Below are positions 19,136-28,242 of a DNA stretch of 64,000 nt, piece by piece (positions within the stretch are counted from its first letter, which is position 1; the number at the start of each line of letters is the position of its first letter). Source of the DNA: UBA11986 sp031402435 (GTDB taxonomy: Bacteria > Bacteroidota > Ignavibacteria > UBA10030 > UBA6906); contig JANNSJ010000047.1 of NCBI GenBank assembly GCA_031402435.1, forward strand, positions 1 to 64,000, written 5' to 3'. A model generated the notes under the pieces. The model saw nothing but the letters and a program-made list of their open reading frames with translations. It was not told where the DNA came from and ran no database searches. A program made the translations under genes and the position numbers.

Positions 19136-19804
19136 CTACTGGCACACGGTGGCGGACCATACGCCCCGATTGGCGCCCGTATCAAACGAACCGTTAATGC
19201 TGTTGCCGTTGATTGTTCCAGTCCCAACACCCGGTATGTTCACAACGTTGCCGATGACAGAACCGTTGAGCTGTGTAGTATTTTGTCCTGTCACTGAGAT
19301 CGCGATACCTGCAACCGATACACTGATGATCACCAGGTTGAACGCCCCGTTCTCTTGTCCAGCCACCTGACTTGTGTAGGTGCCACAATAGGTGGTGCCG
19401 GCATTGTTGCTCGAAATCTGTGTGGCAAAACCCCCGATGCTGCTTGAAGGATTCACAAGTGTTCCCGTAAGCCGGAATCCCGAAGCGACGCCGGACAGTC
19501 TGAATCCTCCTCCCCGCGCTGCAAGTGTGTCATGATTCAGCGTTCCTGCCAAAGGAATTGTTGAAGGACTTGGCACAATCAGTCGGAGTGTTCCGTTGAT
19601 CGAGTCCGCACTCCCTGATGATGTTGAACCGATAACCGACAACGTCAGCGTACCGTTTTGGCCCGCGCATGCAAATGTGCCGAGGTACGTGGCGGGAGCG
19701 GATGGCGTGGGTGACTCTTCGTCGTCTTTTGTGCAGCCACTACACAGCACGACAAAGAACAAGAACACGAAAGAAGATACACGAATGGTTCTGACCGGTT
19801 TCAT
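19136..19804 (-). CDS. Hypothetical lipoprotein
   Basis: 222 residues from ATG 19804 (an upstream extension to 19912 overlaps the next gene and hides the signal peptide). Lipobox LCSGC then an acidic TKDDEESPTPSAP linker. The body is Gly/Ser/Thr/Asn-rich with repeated short strands such as GTFACAGQNGTLTLSV and NGSVIGNVVNIPGVGTGTINGN, consistent with an all-beta fold. No family recognised. Possibly shares transcription with the upstream homocysteine methyltransferase (88-nt gap). Confidence 0.75.
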   Translation of the reverse strand: MKPVRTIRVSSFVFLFFVVLCSGCTKDDEESPTPSAPATYLGTFACAGQNGTLTLSVIGSTSSGSADSINGTLRLIVPSPSTIPLAGTLNHDTLAARGGGFRLSGVASGFRLTGTLVNPSSSIGGFATQISSNNAGTTYCGTYTSQVAGQENGAFNLVIISVSVAGIAISVTGQNTTQLNGSVIGNVVNIPGVGTGTINGNSINGSFDTGANRGVWSATVCQ

Positions 19805-19892
19805 ACGAAGTCCTGCGCAATAGTTTGAGATTCCATGCAATCTAAGAGACGATTCAACAAAATGCAACCAATGAAAATACCGGCAATGGAAG

Positions 19893-20792
19893 TTATGTTG
19901 AGGCGCGAACAACTTTCAATCCATTCACCACTGCCCGGATATACTCAGGCGTTGTACCACAGCAACCTCCGATAATTGATGCACCATGCCGCTGCCATTC
20001 AACGGCGTACGCAGCATACTCTTCTTCCGTAACATCCTGAACAAAGTCAGAGCCATTCCTGTCATCTGCTGGTATGCCGGTATTCGCATACAACATCAAC
20101 GGAAGCGTGGTTGCCTTCTTCAACTCCTCAAAAGCAACATGGATGTATCGAGGAGAGACACAGTTGATGGACAATGCTGTCGGATGCAGTGCCTCTACGG
20201 CGCTGACCGCCTCACGCACAGTTTCACCGCTCAGCAACCGTCCGCCCTTGTCACACACAAAACTCACCACAACTTCCCTCCCCGTTGCTGTTGCCGCTTT
20301 GCACGCAGCGTATGCTTCCCGAATAGTGTTCATCGTTTCGAGAAGCATGAAATCAACGCCACCTTCAGCAAGCCGTATTGCCAACTCGGCATGTTCCTCT
20401 TCCATGTTTGCATCAGACAACACGAGGTCTGGACGATAGCAGTCTTCCAGCGGAGCGATTGAACCTGCGATAAGAGCATCCGGGAATGATTCTCGTGCTT
20501 GTAGTGCAAGCGTAACAGCCATTGATGTCAATTGACGTGATCGATCAGAGAGATTGGCGTTACGAAAAGCCCGTCGTGTTGTTCGGAAGGTATTCGTGGT
20601 GATGATATCTGCACCGGCAGTCAGGTAGTCCTTGTGAATCTGCAGAACGACTTCGGGATGGGACATCAACGCATTGGCCGACCACAGTGGCAGTCCGATA
20701 TCCACGCCACGGCGCTGAAGCTCTGTCCCCATTGCGCCATCGAGGATAAGCAATGAATCTGATGCGAGCCTTCGGCCAAGCGGTCCAGACAT
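19893..20792 (-). CDS. Homocysteine S-methyltransferase family protein
   Basis: 299 residues, a single methyltransferase barrel. Begins LILDGAMGTELQRRGVD, contains ADIITTNTFRTT and ends with the zinc-binding GGCCGTTPEYIRAV; the third zinc Cys is in NCVSP. Zinc thiolate enzymes of this kind move a methyl group from S-methylmethionine, betaine or methyl-THF to homocysteine; the single-barrel architecture resembles MmuM. A second, fused homocysteine methyltransferase is at 25000-26832. Substrate not decidable from sequence. Confidence 0.9.
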   Translation of the reverse strand: MSGPLGRRLASDSLLILDGAMGTELQRRGVDIGLPLWSANALMSHPEVVLQIHKDYLTAGADIITTNTFRTTRRAFRNANLSDRSRQLTSMAVTLALQARESFPDALIAGSIAPLEDCYRPDLVLSDANMEEEHAELAIRLAEGGVDFMLLETMNTIREAYAACKAATATGREVVVSFVCDKGGRLLSGETVREAVSAVEALHPTALSINCVSPRYIHVAFEELKKATTLPLMLYANTGIPADDRNGSDFVQDVTEEEYAAYAVEWQRHGASIIGGCCGTTPEYIRAVVNGLKVVRAST

Positions 20793-20863
20793 GAGTTTCG
20801 GGAGTTGATTTGATGTGCTTCTTACAATCTATGAAGCAGGCTGACGACAAGCAACACAACATG

Positions 20864-20895
20864 AAAAAGCCCGATCACTCTTCGAGCAACCGGGC
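20864..20895 (-). terminator. Intrinsic terminator after the DUF4097 gene
   Basis: GCCCG/CGGGC arms (20869-20873 and 20891-20895) followed on the reverse strand by five T (20864-20868), 29 bases after the stop at 20924. Confidence 0.7.
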
Positions 20896-20923
20896 CTCAT
20901 CGTTCCCACCATAACCACTCGTG

Positions 20924-21835
20924 TCAGTCTGCCGCCCTTATCCTCACGTCGCCTCCGGAGGTGTGGGCATGGATCGGATTGCCGCCTCCGTTTAACGTTC
21001 CGCGGATTCTGCTTTCATCCAACCGTCCCGACATTGTCACGGGGAGATCGCAGAGAACCTCGCCACCGCTTGTTGACGCATCAATCGTCGCTGTAATATT
21101 CTTTGGTACAAAGATGTCGATGTTTCCGCCGGAGGTTTCTGTGTAGATGCCCCTGTTGCTGTTTTTGGCCTTCACAATAACATTGCCACCGGATGTCTCC
21201 GCCCTGATCTTCCCATCGACCTCACTGATCTTGATATTGCCTCCTGATGTGCCGACCTCGACATTGCCATCAATCGCCAGAAGCTGGATATCGCCCCCCG
21301 ACGTTTCCATATGAATGTCTCCCATCAGCTTCTCAGCCCGGATATTGCCACCTGATGTCCCCAATGTGATTGAACCTTCAATCTCTCGAATATTCAAATC
21401 ACCGCCGGAAGTCTCGCCGTCGATTCTCCCTTTTAGGTTCGTTACAACAATGTTACCTCCAGCCGTATGAATTTTTGCGCTGTACTCTCTGGGAACCAGT
21501 ATGGTGAACCGTACATCCGGACTATCACCAAACCATCTGAACCAGGATGAGCCTCTGCTCTTCCCCTTTACTTCAACACCGTTGGCATCCTGAGAGGCGG
21601 AAATATCAAACCCGTCAACATCACGTTGACTGCCATGAATCTCGGCGACAATGGAAACCTCGGAGGCCGTGGTACCAGTGATATCCACGTTTCCGCAATC
21701 AGTCATGATTGCGAGAGTGCCACCGGTCGAAACGGAAAACTTCTTCTCAAATTTCTTCTCTGCGCCGAAGGAGAGCGTAACGACAAAACAAAGCACAACA
21801 ATGACAACCGTTGCAAGATTGGCGAGGCGGATCAT
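20924..21835 (-). CDS. DUF4097 family beta-strand repeat protein, exported
   Basis: 303 residues from ATG 21835, preceded by AGAGAGGA. Signal peptide ends LSFGA. The mature part is a series of about ten short repeats of the form TSGGNIxIxxVxGxIxAE (for example GETSGGDLNIREIEGSI), the parallel beta-helix pattern of DUF4097 proteins. This adhesin-like domain is common in Bacteroidota envelope proteins and is often coded near ECF or LiaFSR-type stress regulators; no such regulator is adjacent here. Function unknown. A terminator follows. Confidence 0.88.
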   Translation of the reverse strand: MIRLANLATVVIVVLCFVVTLSFGAEKKFEKKFSVSTGGTLAIMTDCGNVDITGTTASEVSIVAEIHGSQRDVDGFDISASQDANGVEVKGKSRGSSWFRWFGDSPDVRFTILVPREYSAKIHTAGGNIVVTNLKGRIDGETSGGDLNIREIEGSITLGTSGGNIRAEKLMGDIHMETSGGDIQLLAIDGNVEVGTSGGNIKISEVDGKIRAETSGGNVIVKAKNSNRGIYTETSGGNIDIFVPKNITATIDASTSGGEVLCDLPVTMSGRLDESRIRGTLNGGGNPIHAHTSGGDVRIRAAD

Positions 21836-22011
21836 AACATCCTCTCTGTATGATGGTGTTTGAGTCAATGCTTCAGAGAATCTGGTCAGGGAATCTGATT
21901 GTTAGACGACGCGATCCCGGAAAAAGTTGCACACCTGCTTTGCTATTACAGGGTGAAATATGTATTTTTCGCACCACATCATAAGTTTTGTTCAGCCGGA
22001 ATCTCAGCTCA

Positions 22012-22986
22012 ATGAAGTATCTCAACCTTTGTCTCATATGTGCACTCGTCGTTGCCGGATGCACGAAGGAACAATCCAAACCCATGCCTGAGCTTTCAAA
22101 GCAATCCCAGGAGCCCGCCAAAGCCGCAGTTTCCATTCCATCCTTTAGTGGAGCGAGAGCGTTTGATTTGCTCGTCAAGCAAACAAAGTTTGGCCCAAGG
22201 AATCCCGGCTCATCCGGTCATTCGGCCTGTTTGGATTTTCTTGCTGACGAGATGAGGAAGTATGCTGACGACGTTACGTTGCAGAAATTCACGCACACCG
22301 GTTACAATGGCGAGCGATTCCAACTCACCAACATCATTGCAGCGTTCAACCCGGAATCAAAAAACCGTATTTTGCTCTGTGCCCACTGGGACACCCGACC
22401 GCGCGCAGACAACGACGAGGATAAATCCCGGCGCAATGAACCGATCATCGGCGCAAACGACGGAGCGAGTGGCGTTGCTGTTCTTCTCGAAATTGCTTCT
22501 CTCCTGAAACAGGCTCGTCCACAAATTGGAGTTGATCTTATACTCTTTGACGGTGAAGATTATGGAATGGAAGGTGACATCCCACGATATCTTCTCGGGT
22601 CGCGATACTTCGCAGCGAACAAACTTCCTGACTACAATCCCAGGTTCGGAATCCTGCTCGACATGATCGGCGATAAATTCCTCGACATTCCAAAAGAACA
22701 GCACTCGGTCAAGTACGCACCGGATGTAATGGACATCGTATGGAACAAAGCCCACACTCTCGGCTACCCGCAGTTCCTCGATGAAGCCGGCGAGTTAATT
22801 ACCGACGACCATCTCCCTCTCAACGAAGTCGGCATCAAGACCATCGACCTTATCGATTTCAACTACCCCGATCCCACCAACCGATTCTGGCACTCACACA
22901 AGGATATCCCGGAAAACTGCAGCGCAGAAAGCCTTGAAGCCGTTGGCACAGTGCTGACGCACGTGATCTATTCCCAAGTGCCGTAA
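22012..22986 (+). CDS. M28-family glutaminyl-peptide cyclotransferase-like lipoprotein
   Basis: 324 residues from ATG 22012 (the TTG at 21988 only extends before the signal). Lipobox VVAGC places it on a membrane facing the periplasm or outside. Zinc-site motifs of the M28/glutaminyl cyclase fold are readable: CAHWDTRP, GANDGASGVAVLLE, FDGEDYG, and a late His in FWHSHKD. The RYLLGSRYFA and LDMIGDK parts are more like glutaminyl cyclases than aminopeptidases. Such enzymes turn an N-terminal Gln into pyroglutamate. That fits the many exported proteins in this window with Gln after the signal peptide. prmA starts two bases after the stop. Confidence 0.85.
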   Translation: MKYLNLCLICALVVAGCTKEQSKPMPELSKQSQEPAKAAVSIPSFSGARAFDLLVKQTKFGPRNPGSSGHSACLDFLADEMRKYADDVTLQKFTHTGYNGERFQLTNIIAAFNPESKNRILLCAHWDTRPRADNDEDKSRRNEPIIGANDGASGVAVLLEIASLLKQARPQIGVDLILFDGEDYGMEGDIPRYLLGSRYFAANKLPDYNPRFGILLDMIGDKFLDIPKEQHSVKYAPDVMDIVWNKAHTLGYPQFLDEAGELITDDHLPLNEVGIKTIDLIDFNYPDPTNRFWHSHKDIPENCSAESLEAVGTVLTHVIYSQVP

Positions 22987-22988
22987 CC

Positions 22989-23891
22989 ATGCCGTCATCG
23001 TACGTCGAAGTCGAAATCAATGCCGATGCAGAGTTGGTGGAGAAGCTCATTGGCATCCTTTCTCAGATTGGCTTTGAGGGGTTCTGGGAAGATGGCAGTC
23101 TGCTCAAATGCTACATCAGTGATACCCGCTGGAGCCCCGCAATGCTCGAAGAAGTACAGACGACAATCAACAGGATAGCCCGCCCTAGCAGCACACCACG
23201 ACCAACCGTTGGTGTGCGAAATGTGGAAAACAAAAACTGGAATGAGGAATGGGAAAAAACCATCAAACCCGTTCAGGTCACGGATCGCATGGTCATCAAA
23301 CCGACGTGGCATGAGTACCATGCGAAACCTGGCGAGATTGTTCTCACCATTGATCCGAAGATGTCGTTCGGAACGGGATACCACGAGACCACACGACTCG
23401 TGTTGCGACTGATGGAAAAGTACGTGAAGCCTGGGGTGTCCCTTCTTGACATCGGCACCGGAACGGGCGTGCTTGCAATTGCCGGAGTGAAGCTTGGCGC
23501 ACGGTCTGCGGTTGGGATTGACATCGATGAATGGTCAAGTTCGAATGCAATGGAGAATGTCCGGCTCAATGATGTCGAACAGCAAGTGACGATCCACGAA
23601 ATGGAGCTGAGTTCCCTCCCATCCGCAACCTTCGACCTCATCGCAGCAAACATACAATTGAATGTGATCGTCCCGATGATTCCGGAGATGGCGAAACGAT
23701 TGACGCGTGGCGTTGTTCTTCTCTCTGGTTTGCTTGTGAATGACAGGGATGAGATTCTGCAACGATTGGTCGAACATGGATTCAAAGTGCGGGAGGAGAT
23801 GAGAGAGAATGAGTGGATTGCGCTGGCCGCAACGTCATTGCGAGAAGCGATTTCCAGCGACGAAGTCCCGCTTTCTGGATTCCGCTCATGA
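22989..23891 (+). CDS. prmA: Ribosomal protein L11 methyltransferase
   Basis: 300 residues. SAM-dependent methyltransferase that trimethylates ribosomal protein L11. N-terminal L11-binding domain, then motif I LLDIGTGTGVLAIA, the SAM acidic loop GIDIDEW and AANIQLNVI in the catalytic motif position. The GTGYHETTRLVL stretch before motif I is diagnostic. The last 18 codons and the stop (from 23834) are supplied by a family A dispersed repeat, so the C-terminal tail after WIALAAT is not ancestral. Tightly follows the cyclase-like gene, probably one transcript. Confidence 0.95.
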   Translation: MPSSYVEVEINADAELVEKLIGILSQIGFEGFWEDGSLLKCYISDTRWSPAMLEEVQTTINRIARPSSTPRPTVGVRNVENKNWNEEWEKTIKPVQVTDRMVIKPTWHEYHAKPGEIVLTIDPKMSFGTGYHETTRLVLRLMEKYVKPGVSLLDIGTGTGVLAIAGVKLGARSAVGIDIDEWSSSNAMENVRLNDVEQQVTIHEMELSSLPSATFDLIAANIQLNVIVPMIPEMAKRLTRGVVLLSGLLVNDRDEILQRLVEHGFKVREEMRENEWIALAATSLREAISSDEVPLSGFRS

Positions 23892-23968
23892 ACTGGATTC
23901 TGAGAGGCGGAACAATCTGAACAAAAAAGGATGGATTGCTTCACCCTGAGCAGCGGGTTCGCAATGAC
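23834..23968. repeat. Dispersed palindromic repeat, family A, copy 2, overlapping the end of prmA
   Basis: Starts GTCATTGCGAG inside prmA and ends TTCGCAATGAC downstream. Aligns along its length with the 54396-54521 copy (shared GATTTCCAG, CGAAGTCC, TGGATTC/GGGATTC, AACAATCT, GGATTGCTTC blocks). It provides the last 18 codons and the stop of prmA. Confidence 0.8.
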
Positions 23969-23999
23969 ATGGCCTGTTGTATCACGCTTTGATATACCC

Positions 24000-24027
24000 G
24001 TAGGGGCGTATCGCGATACGCCCCTAC
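24000..24027. repeat. Perfect 28-bp palindrome
   Basis: GTAGGGGCGTATCG and its exact reverse complement, no spacer. Lies just upstream of the ppx-type gene, 28 bases before its start. It may be a dispersed element of a further family or an operator or hairpin. Confidence 0.7.
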
Positions 24028-24055
24028 AGCGGACACCTACTTCAAACAGGAATTC

Positions 24056-25003
24056 ATGACCATTGCCGTTATTGACATCGGCACAAACACCGTGCTGCTT
24101 CTCATCGCCCGCATCGACAACGCAGGTCAGATCGAGACCATCGTCTATGAGCAACGCATACCGCGGCTCGGCAAAGGCGTTGACGCTGAACGGAACCTCG
24201 CTACGGAATCCATCCAGCGAGTGATCGACGTGCTCAAGGAATACAAGATGATCATGGGGCAGCATCACCTTGACCAAACTGTTGTTGCTGGAACGAGCGC
24301 CATACGCGATGCAGGGAACAAGTCCGAGTTTGCCGATCGTATCAAGCGTGAGTTGGGCTTCGATCTTGAAGTGCTGAGTGGCGAGGACGAAGCGCTATGG
24401 ACATACCGCGGCGCCACCAGCGGCGTGCCCGGCTTCAAACGTACAACCGTGGTCGACATAGGCGGAGGAAGCACGGAGATTACGGTTGGCGACAAAGGTC
24501 GCGTCCTCAATACCATAAGCCTCGACATCGGCTCAGTAAGGCTCACCGAACGATTCTTCAAACACGATCCCCCCACTCATTCGGAACTGGAAGCGGCGAT
24601 CACGTGGGTGGAAGACGAACTGGCAAAGCCGAAAGGCTTCGGGTTTGCGGGAACAACGCTGGTTGGAACCGCTGGAACTGCAACCTCACTCGCAATTCTC
24701 GACCAGGGGTTGCGTGAGTTCTCGATTCCTGCTATAATGAATTACCGGCTGAAGCTGGAGAATGTGTATGAACTGTTCAGAACGCTCCGGTCAACACCGT
24801 CAGCGGGGATCCTGAAACTCTCCACAGTAATGGAAGGCCGCAACGACATCATTGCAGCCGGCGTGTTGATTCTGAGAGAGGTGATGGTACATTACAAGTT
24901 CAGCGAGTTGATCGTGAGCGAACGGGGAGTCCGGTACGGACTCGCACTAAGGGAATGGGAACAGAGTTTGAGAAAACAACGCGGAGAGCAAGAGATACCA
25001 TGA
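24056..25003 (+). CDS. ppx: Exopolyphosphatase / guanosine pentaphosphatase (Ppx/GppA)
   Basis: 315 residues, the short single-domain-pair form. Hydrolyses terminal phosphates of polyphosphate or the 5' phosphate of pppGpp. Actin-like ATPase fold motifs: phosphate 1 VIDIGTNTVLLLIA, phosphate 2 VVDIGGGSTEI, the TSAIRDAGN and SGEDEA stretches typical of Ppx, and AGTATSLA. Polyphosphatase and pppGpp activity cannot be separated by sequence. Its stop overlaps the start of the next gene (ATGA), so translation of the two is coupled. Confidence 0.92.
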   Translation: MTIAVIDIGTNTVLLLIARIDNAGQIETIVYEQRIPRLGKGVDAERNLATESIQRVIDVLKEYKMIMGQHHLDQTVVAGTSAIRDAGNKSEFADRIKRELGFDLEVLSGEDEALWTYRGATSGVPGFKRTTVVDIGGGSTEITVGDKGRVLNTISLDIGSVRLTERFFKHDPPTHSELEAAITWVEDELAKPKGFGFAGTTLVGTAGTATSLAILDQGLREFSIPAIMNYRLKLENVYELFRTLRSTPSAGILKLSTVMEGRNDIIAAGVLILREVMVHYKFSELIVSERGVRYGLALREWEQSLRKQRGEQEIP

Positions 25004-26832
25004 AGACATTTCGAGAAAAGCTGCAAAACGAGATCATCGTATTTGATGGCGGCGTGGGGACGTACCTGTACGACAAAGGAATCTTCATCAACACGTGTTT
25101 TGACGAGCTGAACATCAACAACCCTGATCTTGTCAGCGAGATTCATCGGGACTACGTGAACGCGGGCGCGGACGTTATCGAGACCAATACCTTCGGCGCA
25201 AACCGGTTCAAGCTGGCACCACATGGCCTGGAGGGTCGGGTGCATGAAGTAAACATGAAAGGCGCACAGCTTGCAAAAAAAATCGCGCAAGACAAGACAC
25301 TCGTTGCCGGCTCGGTCGGCCCGCTCGGCATATTGATTGAACCGCTCGGCAAGTTGTCGTTTGATGAAGCGAAGGAAGCGTTCAAAGAACAGATCAAGGG
25401 ACTGATTGACGGCGGTGTGGACCTCATCATCTTTGAAACATTCGGTCTGGTTTCTGAACTCCAGCAAGCGTTGCGCGCTCTGAAAGAACTCAACCCGGAC
25501 ATGCCCGTCATAGCACAGATAACCATTGGCGATGATGGCAAACTGCTGAGCGGCGCACCACTTCAGGATTTTGTTGCAGGTGTTGCCGAATTCAAGGTCG
25601 ATGCCATTGGTATGAATTGTTCTGTCGGGCCGAAGGCCATGCTTGAAGCACTCGAGGAACTGAAGACACTGACACCGATGCCGATTTCCGTACAGCCAAA
25701 CGCCGGCCTGCCACAAAGTATTGGGGGACGAAATATTTATATGACGTCGCCGGAGTATATGGCAGAATACTCCAAACGCTTTATTCAAACAGGTGCGACA
25801 ATAGTGGGGGGGTGCTGCGGTACCAACCCGGGTCACATTCGTGCAATCAGGAGGGCAGTACAGGCACTGCAACCTGCAAAACGCATGGATGTGAAGGTAA
25901 CGGAATTGAAAGTGACAGCGCCGGAAACGGTAAAAGTCTATTCACTCAAGGAAAAGTCCCGCCTTTCAAACAAGCTCTTGCGGAAAGAGTTCGTGACACT
26001 CGTTGAACTTGTGTCACCCAAGGGAGTTTCGCCCGCGAAGGAAATAGCCAAGGCCAGACAGCTTCATCATTTCGGTATTGATGCAATTAATATTCCCGAC
26101 GGACCACGAGCCTCGGCAAGAATGTCGGCGCTCGCGATGGCGGCAATTTTCCTGAGGGATATCGGGATTGAACCGGTGCTTCACTTCGCCTGCCGCGACC
26201 GAAATGTTATCGGCATGCAGTCGGATTTGCTCGGCGCATGGGCACTGGGTATCCGCAACCTCATCGCCATTACAGGCGATCCGCCCAAGCTTGGCAATTA
26301 CCCGGATGCTACCGCAGTGTTTGATGTGGATGCGATCGGCCTCGTGAATCTTATCAACCGACTGAACCACGGACTTGACCTTGCGGGCAATCCTATTGGA
26401 GATGCAACCGGACTCCTCATCGGCGTCGGAGCGAACCCGGGCGCAATCAACCTCGATGAAGAACTCAAGAGGCTTGATTGGAAAATCGAGGCCGGGGCTG
26501 AGTACATTGTGACTCAACCTGTATTCGATGTCAAGATTCTCGAACGCTTCATGAAGCGTATTGAGCACGTGAAGCTTCCGTTGTTATGCGGGATATGGCC
26601 TCTTGTCTCGTTCCGCAACGCCGAGTTCATGAACAATGAAGTCCCCGGCGCAAGCGTTCCACCTGAAATTCTGGAGCGAATGAGAAAGACAACCACCAAG
26701 GAGGAAGGTTTCGCCGAAGGCGTGAAGATTGCCAGGGAAACCTACGAACATGTGAAGGGTGAAGTGGCAGGCATTCAGCTCTCTGCCCCGATGGGAAGGA
26801 TTGAAGGGATATTTGAGATACTGAAGAAGTAA
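25000..26832 (+). CDS. Bifunctional homocysteine S-methyltransferase / methylenetetrahydrofolate reductase
   Basis: 610 residues from ATG 25000, which overlaps the ppx stop by 4 nt; the longer frame from 24955 lies inside ppx. Residues 1-290 are a zinc homocysteine methyltransferase barrel (VFDGGVGTYLYDKG, METNTF-type IETNTFGAN, NCSVGP, GGCCGTNPGHI). Residues about 315-610 are an MTHFR barrel (FVTLVELVSPKG, HFACRDRNVIGMQSDLLGAWALGIRNL, ITGDPP, QPVFD, GIWPLVS). Known from Bacillus YitJ: the reductase half makes methyl-THF and the other half passes the methyl to homocysteine. A route to methionine without MetH/MetF in one protein. Confidence 0.93.
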   Translation: MKTFREKLQNEIIVFDGGVGTYLYDKGIFINTCFDELNINNPDLVSEIHRDYVNAGADVIETNTFGANRFKLAPHGLEGRVHEVNMKGAQLAKKIAQDKTLVAGSVGPLGILIEPLGKLSFDEAKEAFKEQIKGLIDGGVDLIIFETFGLVSELQQALRALKELNPDMPVIAQITIGDDGKLLSGAPLQDFVAGVAEFKVDAIGMNCSVGPKAMLEALEELKTLTPMPISVQPNAGLPQSIGGRNIYMTSPEYMAEYSKRFIQTGATIVGGCCGTNPGHIRAIRRAVQALQPAKRMDVKVTELKVTAPETVKVYSLKEKSRLSNKLLRKEFVTLVELVSPKGVSPAKEIAKARQLHHFGIDAINIPDGPRASARMSALAMAAIFLRDIGIEPVLHFACRDRNVIGMQSDLLGAWALGIRNLIAITGDPPKLGNYPDATAVFDVDAIGLVNLINRLNHGLDLAGNPIGDATGLLIGVGANPGAINLDEELKRLDWKIEAGAEYIVTQPVFDVKILERFMKRIEHVKLPLLCGIWPLVSFRNAEFMNNEVPGASVPPEILERMRKTTTKEEGFAEGVKIARETYEHVKGEVAGIQLSAPMGRIEGIFEILKK

Positions 26833-26850
26833 GGGGACGAAAATCCACCG

Positions 26851-28008
26851 CTATGATGTGGACATCTGATTGAGTACAGCGTGAAGGCCGTCTACCACAT
26901 CGTCAATGTCCTCCCGAACATTGCTCTTCCCGAATGCAAAGCGTAGCGTTGCCTTTGCCGTCTTCGCATCGCGACCCATCGCAAGCAACACGTGAGATGG
27001 CTGCATACTGCCTGATGTGCAGGCGGATCCGCTTGTAACTGCAATCCCCTTCAGATCCATACTCATCAAAAGAGTATCTCCCTCAAGAGAAATCTTGCTG
27101 CTGTCAAATGAGATGTTCAAAATGTGAGGCAGCCGTTCCGTTGTATGGCCGTTGATGATTGCTGCTGGAAATTCTGCGGTGATTCTTGCCTGAAGGAGAT
27201 TCCGCAACATCGTCAATCGCTTTGACTCCTGATTCATATCTGCTACTGCAAGTTCAACCGCTTTGGCGAAGCCTACGGCAAGAGGGACGTTCTCTGTTCC
27301 CGGCCTCCTCCCCCGCTCTTGCCCTCCACCTTGAAGCAACGAATCAATCTCTATTCCCCGCCGAATAAGGAGAGCGCCAATTCCCTTTGGACCATAGAGT
27401 TTGTGAGCGGAGATCGTCATGAGATCGACGCCAAGTTCATCCACGTTGACAGGAATTTTCCCGAGCGACTGCACTGCATCCGTGTGTACCAAAGTGCCAC
27501 GTTCATGCGCAACACGTGCTATCTCTTGTATGAGTGAGATTGTCCCAACCTCGTTGTTCGCATGCATCACCGAGACAAGGAAGGTCGAACCGGTAATCGC
27601 CTTGCTTACCTGCTCCGGTGTAACCATTCCATTTCCATCAACAGGCAATACAGAAACATCAAAGCCTTCCTCATGCAAACGCTCGCATGGTTCAAGCACC
27701 GCATGATGCTCAGCCTTCGACGTGATGATGTGGCTTTTGCTTTTCTTTCGGGATGCATACGCGGCGCCCTTGATGGCAAAGTTGTCCGACTCGGTACCGC
27801 CACTCGTGAAGAACACCTCCCCCGGTTGCGCACCAATGGAACGAGCAATTGTTGCTCGCGACTGTTCCAATGCAATCTTTGCTTGCTGGCCGTACCAGTG
27901 TACCGAGGAAGCATTGCCGAACGTGTTGGAGAAGAAAGGCAACATTGCTTCAAGCACACGGGGGTCGAGCGGAGTTGTCGCGGTATGGTCAAGATAAACA
28001 CGTCTCAT
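26851..28008 (-). CDS. Cysteine desulfurase (IscS/NifS family)
   Basis: 385 residues. PLP enzyme that removes sulfur from cysteine for Fe-S clusters and thio-cofactors. N-terminus VYLDHTATTPLDP, TSGGTESDN, SKAEHHAVLEP, PLP lysine K203 in ISAHKLYGPKG, and the catalytic Cys330 in SGSACTSGSMQPSHVL on a long loop, which marks group I (IscS/NifS). No iscU, iscA or mnmA next to it, so its specific target is unknown. Convergent with the methyltransferase-MTHFR gene, 18 nt between stops. Confidence 0.95.
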   Translation of the reverse strand: MRRVYLDHTATTPLDPRVLEAMLPFFSNTFGNASSVHWYGQQAKIALEQSRATIARSIGAQPGEVFFTSGGTESDNFAIKGAAYASRKKSKSHIITSKAEHHAVLEPCERLHEEGFDVSVLPVDGNGMVTPEQVSKAITGSTFLVSVMHANNEVGTISLIQEIARVAHERGTLVHTDAVQSLGKIPVNVDELGVDLMTISAHKLYGPKGIGALLIRRGIEIDSLLQGGGQERGRRPGTENVPLAVGFAKAVELAVADMNQESKRLTMLRNLLQARITAEFPAAIINGHTTERLPHILNISFDSSKISLEGDTLLMSMDLKGIAVTSGSACTSGSMQPSHVLLAMGRDAKTAKATLRFAFGKSNVREDIDDVVDGLHAVLNQMSTS

Positions 28009-28097
28009 GATTTAGAATATACGTCGAAGTCGTGGGGATGTCAATCGTCGGAACCCGGATCTGCGGGCATCCATTTTTCATCCTCCTAAATAGTGCC

Positions 28098-28126
28098 TTG
28101 ACATTCCACCACAGCGTCACTACATT
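28098..28126 (+). promoter_or_regulatory. Promoter-like element upstream of the DUF1207-like gene
   Basis: TTGACA (28098-28103), 17-base spacer, TACATT (28121-28126), the spacing of a housekeeping promoter. It lies 117 bases before the ATG at 28243. TACATTTTG also resembles the -7 TAnnTTTG of Bacteroidota promoters. No experimental support. Confidence 0.4.
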
Positions 28127-28242
28127 TTGGTGTTGCAAACTTACACACACATCAGACTGACTTGCGCAGGCAGGCGGGCAGCGTCGAATCGCTATGATGT
28201 CGTCGTGAACAACGTTGCTCATACTACGCATGGGGTCTTGTT

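Noticed and set aside
24892..25872. Reverse-strand frame of 326 codons over the ppx and methyltransferase genes
   Set aside because: Antisense shadow of two clear genes; Cys/His-rich composition is an artefact of the complementary frame.
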